This document shows, piece by piece, positions 1 through 6,112 of a stretch of 9,622 bases of DNA. Position numbers and translations under genes: made by a program. Location: contig JAZSNA010000016.1 of assembly GCA_045536135.1 (NCBI GenBank), positions 1 to 9,622 on the forward strand. Reading direction: 5' to 3'. Numbering within the stretch: position 1 is the stretch's first letter; each line of letters opens with the position of its first letter. Under the pieces are notes generated by a model. That model made no database searches, had not been told where the DNA came from, and was given only the letters and a program-made list of their open reading frames with translations. This DNA is from JAZSNA01 sp045536135 (GTDB lineage: Bacteria; Pseudomonadota; Alphaproteobacteria; CAAHEQ01; UBA3637).

Positions 1-1070
1 ATATTGCTTTAAATGATGATGTATCATTGGTTTTTAATAATCATCAAAATCTTGAAATACATTCAATAAAATTTTCCAAAAAAAGTAAGATATCTTTTAA
101 GGGAGAAGTTGATAATATCGAATTTCATATATTTAATGCACCAGAAGATATGGATTTAAAATTAAAGCAAGGTTCAACATTTGTTGCTGCTTTTTCAGAT
201 TTTTCGTTGTCATCTGTTTCCGGATTTGATGAATTGGAAAAATTGGATTTGCGTTCAGTATCTTTGCCGGATAAGGTTGAGATGAATTTGTATAATTTGG
301 AAGAGGTCTATTTGAATCGAATCGATATGTGTTCTTGTTCAAATGTCGTTTTACCTCAATCCGGAAAAAGGGTGTCAATTATTGAAACAAAATTACCGAA
401 TGGAACTTTAATAGACCTTTCAAACCCTGCATTATATTATGAAAATTGTGATTTCTCAAACTGTATTATTCATTTGCCGAAAGGTGATTATTTAAGCTTA
501 CATAAAGTTAAAATGCCGGAAATAGACTTTTCGGATTCTTCATTCAAAAAAATCAAATGGGTGGAAGCAGATATTTATGTGGGTAAATCTTTCATTTGGT
601 CCGGAGAAAAGGAAGAAATCTTTGCAGAACGGACTTATTTCCCAAAAGGTGGAATTGTCGATTTGTCTGAAACAAAAAAGGTTTGTATCTGTCGTTCAAC
701 GATTGATGTCCAAGAATTTAAACTGCCGGACAAGGGGGCCAGTTTAATCGCCAATAAAATAAAGGTCAAAAAACTTGATCTGTCAAATGTTATAGGAGCG
801 AACTTAAACGGATGTGATTTATCAAAAGTTGACGAATTAATTTTACCCAAAGATTGTTCAAATATTCAATTTAGCGAAGTTATTTTTCCGAAAGGAAAAA
901 TTTTGGATTTGCGAAATGTGGAAGTCATAGACCTTCGTGATGCGATGATCGGCAATTGTTTGGATATCTTACTTCCGGCTGATTCTTCACGAATAAGATT
1001 ATCACCGTATACTGTCCCGACCAACTTCAAATTAAGACGCTTAAAAGAAGAACAAAATATAAAATGTTAA
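1..1070 (+). CDS. 42-residue tandem-repeat (solenoid-like) protein, 5' end outside the window
   Basis: I do not recognise this gene. The frame is open to the left edge (first whole codon at base 3), so the TTG at 27 is probably internal and the start lies upstream. Numbering residues from that TTG, a hydrophobic residue plus Pro recurs at P39, P81, P124, P164, P206, P288 and P331, with a degenerate copy near 247, about 42 residues apart. A second Pro series falls at P110, P151, P234, P274 and P317, with a degenerate copy near 192. Each unit reads roughly Φ-P-K/N-G-x-x-Φ-D-L-S/R, a variable stretch, then Φ-x-L-P about 28 residues later. This suggests a solenoid of paired ~21-residue coils, distantly like leucine-rich or pentapeptide repeats. 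No membrane segment is visible. The fragment has ten Cys, which fits a cytoplasmic protein, though the true N terminus is unseen. Any role, such as binding or scaffolding, is a guess. It ends with TAA and shows no clear hairpin terminator. Confidence 0.8.
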   Translation, partial: IALNDDVSLVFNNHQNLEIHSIKFSKKSKISFKGEVDNIEFHIFNAPEDMDLKLKQGSTFVAAFSDFSLSSVSGFDELEKLDLRSVSLPDKVEMNLYNLEEVYLNRIDMCSCSNVVLPQSGKRVSIIETKLPNGTLIDLSNPALYYENCDFSNCIIHLPKGDYLSLHKVKMPEIDFSDSSFKKIKWVEADIYVGKSFIWSGEKEEIFAERTYFPKGGIVDLSETKKVCICRSTIDVQEFKLPDKGASLIANKIKVKKLDLSNVIGANLNGCDLSKVDELILPKDCSNIQFSEVIFPKGKILDLRNVEVIDLRDAMIGNCLDILLPADSSRIRLSPYTVPTNFKLRRLKEEQNIKC

Positions 1071-1078
1071 CTTTTCTG

Positions 1079-1107
1079 TTGATTTTTGTTTTTAAATCTT
1101 TTATAAA
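1079..1107 (+). promoter_or_regulatory. Sigma70-type promoter for tRNA-Thr and probably psd-pssA-trmJ-era-recO
   Basis: The -35 box TTGATT (1079-1084) and -10 box TATAAA (1102-1107) are separated by exactly 17 bases. The expected start near 1114 is only a few bases before the mature tRNA 5' end at 1118. No other convincing promoter is visible between here and psd, so this one may serve the whole downstream gene run. Confidence 0.65.
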
Positions 1108-1117
1108 GAACGAAGTT

Positions 1118-1193
1118 GCCGTTGTAACTCAGCTGGTAGAGTAACTGATTCGTAATCAGTAAGTCGGAGGTTCGAATCCTCTCAACGGCACCA
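1118..1193 (+). tRNA. tRNA-Thr, anticodon CGT
   Basis: A complete cloverleaf can be drawn. The acceptor is GCCGTTG (1118-1124) with CAACGGC (1183-1189). The D stem is ACTC/GAGT with the loop carrying GGTAG. The anticodon stem is ACTGA/TCAGT around the loop TTCGTAA, placing anticodon CGT at 1151-1153, which reads ACG (Thr). The T stem is GGAGG/CCTCT, with one G·U pair, around TTCGAAT. The discriminator is A1190 and the CCA end is encoded at 1191-1193. It lies 24 bases before psd with no terminator between them, so it is probably cut out of a longer mRNA. Confidence 0.97.
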
Positions 1194-1217
1194 CGAATTA
1201 TAAAAGAAAGGAATAAA

Positions 1218-1949
1218 ATGAATCCTAAAAATGAAGATCCGCGTGTCGATTTGTCTTGGAAAAGATTTTTAATGCCTCATATGAATCCGGAAGGGGTAAA
1301 GTTTCTTTTGGCTTTTGCCGGTTGTTCTTTCGTTTTATTAATCTTGCCGATTGTTGGGTTTTTGGGATATATCGGTTTAGCGTTAACGATATTTACTTTT
1401 TATTTCTTTCGGGATCCGACTCGTGTGACACCGGTTGGTGATCATTTGATTGTCTCTCCTGCGGATGGGATTGTCAGCAATATCAAAGAGGTTGTTCCGC
1501 CGCCTGAAATTGATATAGGTACGGAACCGATGACACGTATCAGTATTTTTATGTCTGTTTTTTCAGTTCATGTTAATCGCTCTCCGGCGACGGGAACTGT
1601 TCATAAAATCAATTATCGTCCGGGGAAATTTTTAAATGTTGCCGATAAAGATAATGAAGATAATGAAAGACAAGAATATTCGTTGATTATGCCCAGTGGT
1701 CATAAAATCGGCTTTATTCAGATTGCCGGGTTGGTTGCTCGCCGTATTGTTTCTTGGACACAAGAAGGCCAACAATTAAAGGCTGGTCAAAGATTCGGAA
1801 TGATACGTTTCGGTTCAAGATTGGATATTTACTTGCCCAAAGGCGTTTGTCCGAAAGTGTGTTTGGGACAAGTCGCTGTTGCCGGCGAAACGATTTTGGC
1901 CGATGTTTCACAAACAAATTCACTTCCAACAATTGGAGAGGAGAGATAA
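1218..1949 (+). CDS. psd: Phosphatidylserine decarboxylase proenzyme, short pyruvoyl type
   Basis: This 243-residue enzyme decarboxylates phosphatidylserine to phosphatidylethanolamine at the inner membrane. The family self-cleaves to make a pyruvoyl cofactor. The cleavage motif RFGSR is present, so the chain should split between Gly199 and Ser200 into a large beta chain and a small alpha chain of about 44 residues. The SPADG motif gives Asp83 and FSVHVNR gives His118, which with Ser200 form the expected Asp-His-Ser self-cleavage triad. A hydrophobic stretch at about residues 29-64 should anchor it to the membrane. The length suits the short bacterial/archaeal-like PSD group common in alphaproteobacteria. 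The ATG at 1218 follows the ribosome site AAAGGA. The gene sits one base before pssA, which makes its substrate. Confidence 0.95.
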   Translation: MNPKNEDPRVDLSWKRFLMPHMNPEGVKFLLAFAGCSFVLLILPIVGFLGYIGLALTIFTFYFFRDPTRVTPVGDHLIVSPADGIVSNIKEVVPPPEIDIGTEPMTRISIFMSVFSVHVNRSPATGTVHKINYRPGKFLNVADKDNEDNERQEYSLIMPSGHKIGFIQIAGLVARRIVSWTQEGQQLKAGQRFGMIRFGSRLDIYLPKGVCPKVCLGQVAVAGETILADVSQTNSLPTIGEER

Positions 1950-1950
1950 C

Positions 1951-2772
1951 ATGAAAAGAGTTTTACAGAAAAAACCGTTGAAAACAATTCACCAAAAAGC
2001 GAAAAATATTCCGGTACGTCAAGCTTGTCCCAGCTTGGTGACGATGTCTGCGTTGGCATTTGGTGTATCTTCCATGCATTATGCATATTGGATGAATTGG
2101 AAAATGGCCTTGATTTGTATCTTGTTATCCGCTTTTTTTGATGGATTGGATGGTCGTGTGGCTCGTATGCTTAAAACCGAATCCAAATTTGGTGCAGAAT
2201 TGGATTCTTTGTCTGATTTTGTCAGCTTCGGTGTTGCTCCCGGATTTTTATTATACCAATGGACGATGGAACCGACTTTGAAGAAAATAGCATTTTTACA
2301 AGAAGTTAAAGACCCGACGGCAATCGGAATGCCATGGTTTTGTGCTTTATTGTTGGCCATGTGTTGTGCTTTTCGGTTGGCCCGTTTTAATACGATGTTG
2401 GATGTTAAACAAAAACCGTATTGGAAACATTTCTTTATGGGATTGCCGGCGCCGGGCGGTGCAGGATTGGCTTTATTCCCCTTAATTCTGTGGTTCGCTT
2501 TTGGTTGGGAATTTGTTCGTAACCCGATTTTGGTTTCTGTTTTTGTTGTGGGTTGCGCGTTGTTGATGGCATCCAGAATCCCGACAATTTGCTTAAAGAA
2601 AATGCATATTCCTGAAAAATGGCGTTATTTCTCAACGGTTGTTTTTATGATTATTATCGGTTTAATGGTATCTAATTTTTGGATATTTTTAAGTGTTATC
2701 GGTTTCTTATATTTAATTTCATTGCCGGTTGGAGTTTATTATTTCTTAAAGTTTAAACGCAATGAAAGTTAA
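1951..2772 (+). CDS. pssA: CDP-diacylglycerol-serine O-phosphatidyltransferase
   Basis: This is a 273-residue integral membrane enzyme joining CDP-diacylglycerol and L-serine into phosphatidylserine plus CMP, directly upstream of the Psd step. The CDP-alcohol phosphatidyltransferase signature is complete: D64, D67-G68, A71-R72, then eight residues to G81, D85 and D89. These aspartates bind the metal and the CDP group. Several hydrophobic segments follow, including roughly residues 134-150, 165-200 and 225-265, ending in a basic tail. I chose ATG 1951 because a strong purine-rich ribosome site (GGAGAGGAG) sits just before it. The longer frame starting with TTG at 1879 would run inside psd. This is the PssA membrane family, not the unrelated phospholipase-D-like PssA of E. 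coli. Confidence 0.94.
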   Translation: MKRVLQKKPLKTIHQKAKNIPVRQACPSLVTMSALAFGVSSMHYAYWMNWKMALICILLSAFFDGLDGRVARMLKTESKFGAELDSLSDFVSFGVAPGFLLYQWTMEPTLKKIAFLQEVKDPTAIGMPWFCALLLAMCCAFRLARFNTMLDVKQKPYWKHFFMGLPAPGGAGLALFPLILWFAFGWEFVRNPILVSVFVVGCALLMASRIPTICLKKMHIPEKWRYFSTVVFMIIIGLMVSNFWIFLSVIGFLYLISLPVGVYYFLKFKRNES

Positions 2773-3466
2773 AAAACCTGTTATTATTTTATATCGTCCG
2801 CAACTTTCTGAAAATATAGGTATGGTTGCCCGTGCAATGATGAATTGCGGGTTAAAGGAACTTTATTTAATTAAACCTCAGCAAAGTCATTTGTCTCCAA
2901 AGGCATTACGGGCTTCTTCCGGTGCCGAAAAGATTTTGAAAAATGCCAAAGTTTTTAATGATTTTATATCCGCAACAGCGGATTTAAAGATGGTGTATGC
3001 CACAACGGCTCGTTGTCGTGAAATATCAAAACCTGTTTTTCAAGGGGATAAGATTGTTGAACTTTTGGGGCATAAAAACGGAATTATATTTGGTCCGGAA
3101 CGAACCGGGTTGACTAATCAAATTATAGCTCGATGTGATGGAATTATTAATATTCCGCTAAATCCGGAACATACATCATTGAATTTGGCACAGGCTGTAT
3201 TACTTATCGGGTATGAATATTCAAAAATAAAAGGTTTCCCCCTAATGGGAAATAAACATCATCCGGCGGATAAGAAGCATTTTGATGCTTTTTGGATTTA
3301 TTTAAATAAAACATTGGAAGAATTCGGATATTATCGTTGGCCGGATAAAAAGGAAAGAATGCAGGAAAATTTGTATTCATTATTACTTCGGATGAATCCA
3401 AATCCGACAGAGGTAAATACTTTATTCGGTATCATTCGTAAATTAAAACGAGGGAAGTTAAAATGA
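2762..3466 (+). CDS. trmJ: TrmJ-like SpoU-family RNA 2'-O-methyltransferase
   Basis: This 234-residue SPOUT enzyme probably transfers a methyl group from S-adenosylmethionine to the 2'-hydroxyl of nucleotide 32 in certain tRNAs, as E. coli TrmJ does. All three SpoU motifs are visible. Motif 1 is PQLSENIGMVARAM with Asn18 and the catalytic-type Arg24. Motif 2 is FGPERTGL at 110-117. Motif 3 is IPLNPEHTSLNLAQAV from 131, which forms the knotted cofactor site. The C-terminal ~70 residues look like the helical extension of TrmJ. The start lies inside pssA (11-base overlap) and lacks a good ribosome site, so translation is probably coupled. The last bases overlap the era start. The family is secure; the exact RNA target is inferred, and another rRNA or tRNA site is possible. 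Confidence 0.85.
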   Translation: MKVKKPVIILYRPQLSENIGMVARAMMNCGLKELYLIKPQQSHLSPKALRASSGAEKILKNAKVFNDFISATADLKMVYATTARCREISKPVFQGDKIVELLGHKNGIIFGPERTGLTNQIIARCDGIINIPLNPEHTSLNLAQAVLLIGYEYSKIKGFPLMGNKHHPADKKHFDAFWIYLNKTLEEFGYYRWPDKKERMQENLYSLLLRMNPNPTEVNTLFGIIRKLKRGKLK

Positions 3467-4353
3467 CGAAATGCGGTTTTGTTGCAGTTATGGGTGAAAC
3501 AAATGTCGGAAAATCAACCCTTGTAAATCAAATTGTTGGTGCAAAGGTTTCAATCGTTTCGCCGAAAGTCCAGACGACTCGTTCTCGGGTTCGTGGTATT
3601 TTTGTCAAAGATGATACGGAAATTGTTTTGGTGGATGTGCCGGGTATTTTTAAGCCTCGACGGCGATTTGATCGGGCAATGGTGGCTTGTGCTTGGAATG
3701 AAGGGGCTGATGCGGATGTTTGTTTGTTGGTCATTGATGCTAAAAAAGGGATAACAGAACAAACAAAGGGAATGATAGATGAATTTATTGCTTTAAAAAC
3801 AAAAATTGTTATTGTTTTGAATAAAATTGATTTAATTTCCAAAGAAAAGTTGTTGCCGTTAATTTCCGAATTAAAAGATTTGCCGATTTTAAAAGAACTT
3901 TTTTGTATCAGTGCTCAAAATGGCGAAGGTGTGGATGAATTGGTCAGATATTTAATTTCTCAGATGCCGGAAGGGGATTTTATGTTTGATGAAAATTCTG
4001 TTTCGGATTTACCAGATAAGTTGTTTGCTTCTGAAATTACCCGTGAAAAAATATATCTGAACTTAGGTGATGAATTACCGTACGCAATCGCAGTAGTGAC
4101 AGAAAGTTTTGAACGAAAAGAAGATGGATCCATTAAAATTAATCAGACAATTTTTGTGGCCAGAGATTCTCAAAAGTCCATAATTTTGGGCGCAAAGGGC
4201 AGTATGTTGAAAAAAATTGGTATGGCATCTCGATACGAATTGTCAAGGATTTTTGAAGTTCCCGTTCATTTGTTTTTATTCGTCAAAGTAAAAGAAAATT
4301 GGTCGGAAGATCCGGAACAATTTAACACATGGGGTTTGGATTTCCATGCTTAA
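3463..4353 (+). CDS. era: GTPase Era, 16S rRNA-binding 30S assembly factor
   Basis: This 296-residue GTPase helps mature the 30S subunit by binding near the 3' end of 16S rRNA. Its GTPase domain shows the P-loop GETNVGKST (11-19), the switch-I run QTTRSRV, G3 as D58-V-P-G61, G4 as NKID (120-123) and G5 as SAQ (150-152). The C-terminal KH domain carries GAKG at 243-246, followed by KKIG. The run IFKPRRRFDRAMV after G3 is typical of alphaproteobacterial Era. Two departures stand out: DVPG where Era normally has DTPG, and GETNVGKS where GRPN or GAPN is more usual. Both leave the essential G, K, S/T and D residues intact. The start ATGA overlaps the trmJ stop by four bases. Confidence 0.97.
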   Translation: MTKCGFVAVMGETNVGKSTLVNQIVGAKVSIVSPKVQTTRSRVRGIFVKDDTEIVLVDVPGIFKPRRRFDRAMVACAWNEGADADVCLLVIDAKKGITEQTKGMIDEFIALKTKIVIVLNKIDLISKEKLLPLISELKDLPILKELFCISAQNGEGVDELVRYLISQMPEGDFMFDENSVSDLPDKLFASEITREKIYLNLGDELPYAIAVVTESFERKEDGSIKINQTIFVARDSQKSIILGAKGSMLKKIGMASRYELSRIFEVPVHLFLFVKVKENWSEDPEQFNTWGLDFHA

Positions 4354-5014
4354 TATATCTGATACGGGATTAATTTTATCGGCGAAACACTATAAAGAAA
4401 AACAATATATTGTCAAGATATTAACCCGTGATAATGGACTTTACAGTGGAATTCTTCGTGGAAAAAATATTCCGCAGATTTTAACTTTGGTTCAATGCCG
4501 TTGGAAAACTCGAACAGCGGAACAAATCGGATTTTGGGATATTGATGTTTTAAAAAGTTTTTCGGTTATTTATTTTGATGACGCATTAAGATTAGCGGGG
4601 TTGGTGGCTTTAAGCGATACACTATTACAATTGAGTCCGGAACATCAGAATATTTATATCTTTGACGATGTGATGAAATTTTTAAAGAAAATAGACAGCG
4701 ATAACTGGGTGGCTGAATATGTCCGTCTTGAAATGGCATTGTTGTCAAAAATTGGGTTCGGATTGGATTTGTCAGATCAAGTTTTGGGTGACCTATATTA
4801 TGTATCACCTAAAACCGGAAAGGCCGTTTCAAAAGAAAAAGGTTGGGAATATCGTGATAAATTATTGAAGATACCCGCATTTTTATGGAAGAATGATATT
4901 CCGACAATGGCGGATATATGTCAAGGTTTTAAATTGATTGACTTTTTCTTATCTCCTCATTTAAAGAAAAATACCCCTCGTCAAACTTTTATCCAAAAAA
5001 TAAAATCTTCTTGA
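4346..5014 (+). CDS. recO: DNA repair protein RecO
   Basis: This 222-residue protein, with RecF and RecR, loads RecA on SSB-coated single-stranded DNA and anneals strands in gap repair. The N-terminal OB-fold is seen as DTGLILSAKHYKEKQYIV followed by LTRDNGLYSGILRG (about residues 6-39). The helical C-terminal half has the alphaproteobacterial block LLSKIGFGLDLS (132-143), then YVSPKTGKAVS (152-162) and LLKIPAFL (173-180). The zinc-finger cysteines found in some RecO proteins are absent, as is usual in this group. It is slightly shorter than the common 240-250 residues. Its start overlaps the era stop by eight bases, so coupling is likely. Its TGA stop lies within the -35 box of a downstream promoter. 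Confidence 0.93.
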   Translation: MLNISDTGLILSAKHYKEKQYIVKILTRDNGLYSGILRGKNIPQILTLVQCRWKTRTAEQIGFWDIDVLKSFSVIYFDDALRLAGLVALSDTLLQLSPEHQNIYIFDDVMKFLKKIDSDNWVAEYVRLEMALLSKIGFGLDLSDQVLGDLYYVSPKTGKAVSKEKGWEYRDKLLKIPAFLWKNDIPTMADICQGFKLIDFFLSPHLKKNTPRQTFIQKIKSS

Positions 5015-5039
5015 CAAGAATGTGTTTATATGCTCTAAT
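5011..5039 (+). promoter_or_regulatory. Sigma70-type promoter embedded in the recO stop codon
   Basis: A perfect -35 box TTGACA (5011-5016) is followed after 17 bases by TCTAAT (5034-5039), a five-of-six match to the -10 consensus. The recO stop codon TGA (5012-5014) lies inside the -35 box. Transcription should begin near 5046. It could be an upstream promoter for the tRNA-Trp/secE unit, or it could drive a short transcript ending at the T run near 5152-5159. Confidence 0.5.
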
Positions 5040-5087
5040 GCCCTTCGGATAAGGGCTAAATAAGAATGGATGGAATTGATATTTAGC
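5040..5087. repeat. Two adjoining inverted repeats after recO
   Basis: The first inverted repeat is GCCCTT (5040-5045) and AAGGGC (5051-5056), a perfect six-pair stem around CGGAT. The second is GCTAAATA (5055-5062) and TATTTAGC (5080-5087), a perfect eight-pair stem around a 17-base loop. They share the bases GC at 5055-5056, so full versions of both cannot form at once. Neither is followed by a T run, so neither is an ordinary terminator for recO. Confidence 0.5.
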
Positions 5088-5117
5088 TTGATTTAATTGG
5101 TCAAAAATAGGGGTGGT

Positions 5118-5159
5118 GAACTTTTTTTAAAAAAAATAAAAAAAGTTCTTGATTTTTTT
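5118..5159 (+). terminator. A/T-rich inverted repeat with T run, possible terminator
   Basis: GAACTTTTTTT (5118-5128) pairs perfectly with AAAAAAAGTTC (5138-5148) across a nine-base loop, and TTGA plus seven T follow. The layout resembles an intrinsic terminator ending transcription from recO or from the promoter at 5011. Only two of the 11 pairs are G-C, so the strength is doubtful. It may instead act as an A-tract upstream element, because it abuts the promoter at 5149. Confidence 0.4.
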
Positions 5160-5184
5160 GGGATTAGTCTGTATAATGACGCGC
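5149..5184 (+). promoter_or_regulatory. Main promoter of the tRNA-Trp-secE-nusG-ribosomal protein operon
   Basis: The -35 box TTGATT (5149-5154) and the perfect -10 box TATAAT (5172-5177) are exactly 17 bases apart, with A/T tracts just upstream that could serve as an UP element. The discriminator GACGCGC (5178-5184) is strikingly GC-rich in this AT-rich sequence. That is the pattern of stable-RNA promoters that are shut down in the stringent response. A start near 5184 leaves a leader of about 35 bases before the tRNA. Confidence 0.75.
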
Positions 5185-5218
5185 AAGACCCTGTATGGGG
5201 ATTCGAGCGGGTTTGGTT

Positions 5219-5294
5219 AGGGGTGTAGCTCAATTGGTAGAGCACCGGTCTCCAAAACCGGGGGCTACGGGTTCGATTCCTGTCACCCCTGCCA
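5219..5294 (+). tRNA. tRNA-Trp, anticodon CCA
   Basis: The cloverleaf is complete. The acceptor is AGGGGTG (5219-5225) with CACCCCT (5284-5290). The D stem is GCTC/GAGC. The anticodon stem is CCGGT/ACCGG around CTCCAAA, giving anticodon CCA at 5252-5254. The T stem is ACGGG/CCTGT around TTCGATT. The discriminator is G5291, as expected for bacterial tRNA-Trp, and the CCA end is encoded at 5292-5294. A tRNA-Trp directly before secE is a familiar bacterial arrangement. It is only 19 bases from secE, so it must be processed out of the operon mRNA. Confidence 0.98.
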
Positions 5295-5313
5295 ACAAAA
5301 TGAAAGGAAAAAA

Positions 5314-5508
5314 ATGAAAACAACACCGGCACAATTTGTTCGTCAAGTTCGAACGGAAGTTTCAAAAGTCACTTGGCCGTCTCGAAAAGAATTAATACAG
5401 TTGACGATTACGGTTATTATAATGTGCATTTTTTTTGCAATGTTTTTTTTAGTGGTGGATAAAATATCCGCATTTATGATTCAATTGATTTTAGGTTTGG
5501 CGAGGTAA
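5314..5508 (+). CDS. secE: Preprotein translocase subunit SecE
   Basis: This 64-residue protein is the short, single-membrane-span form of SecE, which clamps and stabilises SecY in the inner-membrane protein channel. The amphipathic N-terminal helix leads into the conserved KVTWPSRKEL motif (18-27), followed by one hydrophobic span at about 28-48 and a short tail. The length and layout match most bacterial SecE proteins, which lack the two extra spans seen in E. coli. The ribosome site GAAAGGA precedes the ATG, and nusG follows after only seven bases. Confidence 0.96.
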   Translation: MKTTPAQFVRQVRTEVSKVTWPSRKELIQLTITVIIMCIFFAMFFLVVDKISAFMIQLILGLAR

Positions 5509-5515
5509 TTTGACA

Positions 5516-6043
5516 ATGGCAATGCGTTGGTATGTTTTGCATGTATATTCTGGTTCAGAAAAAAAAGTTTCTGAAACAATTCGTGAACAAGCAATTAAAA
5601 AAGGTTTAGAGGATCGTTTTGAAGAAGTTATTGTCCCGACAGAAAAAGTTGTTGATATTGTTAAGGGGCAAAAAAAAGAAATCGAAAGGAAATTTTTCCC
5701 GGGATATGTTTTGATTAAGATGGATTTGTCTGACGAAACATGGCATTTGGTTAAAAATACGCCTCGTGTTTCCGGATTTTTGGGTGGAAAGAAACCGGTT
5801 CCGATGACTGAAGGTGAAGCGAAACGTATTGTTGAACAATTACAAGAAGGTTTTACTTCGCCGAAATCAAATGTGTCTTATGAAACCGGTGAAGAAGTTC
5901 GGGTTGTTGATGGACCGTTTGCTTCATTTAACGGGACGGTTGAAGAAGTTGATGAAGAAAAGAATCGGTTAAAAGTTATGGTTATGATTTTTGGACGTTC
6001 AACTCCGGTTGAATTGGAATTTACTCAGGTAGAAAAACTCTGA
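5516..6043 (+). CDS. nusG: Transcription termination/antitermination factor NusG
   Basis: This 175-residue factor binds RNA polymerase across the cleft to aid elongation, and through its second domain it contacts Rho or ribosomal protein S10. The NGN domain opens with MRWYVLHVYSGSEKKV (3-18) and includes RKFFPGYVLI (58-67). The KOW domain starts near GEEVRVVDGPFASFNGTV (125-142) and ends in a typical VELEF segment. Three in-frame starts exist: TTG 5510, ATG 5516 and ATG 5522. I chose ATG 5516 because GAGG (5502-5505) lies about ten bases upstream and the N terminus MAMRWY suits the alphaproteobacterial family. Confidence 0.95.
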   Translation: MAMRWYVLHVYSGSEKKVSETIREQAIKKGLEDRFEEVIVPTEKVVDIVKGQKKEIERKFFPGYVLIKMDLSDETWHLVKNTPRVSGFLGGKKPVPMTEGEAKRIVEQLQEGFTSPKSNVSYETGEEVRVVDGPFASFNGTVEEVDEEKNRLKVMVMIFGRSTPVELEFTQVEKL

Positions 6044-6079
6044 TTTCCGGCATAAAGCCATCCGGCTGGGAATTGGGGT

Positions 6080-6112
6080 CGTGGCAGATGAGCCATCATC
6101 AAACGGACCACG
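6080..6112 (+). promoter_or_regulatory. Probable ribosomal protein L1 binding site in the rplK leader
   Basis: The mRNA can form CGTGG (6080-6084) with CCACG (6108-6112), an asymmetric internal loop (CA against AAACGGA), then GATGA (6087-6091) with TCATC (6096-6100) capped by GCCA. Two short helices flanking an A-rich lopsided loop closed by GTGG/CCAC is the general shape of the L1 site in 23S rRNA and in rplK leaders. L1 is known to repress its own operon by this mimicry. CCATCC (6058-6063) could also pair with GGATGG (6127-6132) to enclose the element. The position 44 bases before rplK fits. The identification rests on shape and context. Confidence 0.65.

Noticed and set aside
1071..1100. 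T-rich stretch after the repeat-protein gene as a terminator
   Set aside because: No convincing hairpin precedes it, and its bases are better explained as the -35 region and spacer of the tRNA-Thr promoter.
1879..1950. A TTG-initiated N-terminal extension of pssA overlapping psd
   Set aside because: The 24 extra residues lie within psd and show no family resemblance; ATG 1951 has a strong ribosome site just ahead.
5093..5365. A 90-codon minus-strand open frame across the tRNA-Trp promoter and tRNA
   Set aside because: It runs through a certain tRNA gene and a promoter on the other strand, and its product resembles nothing I know.
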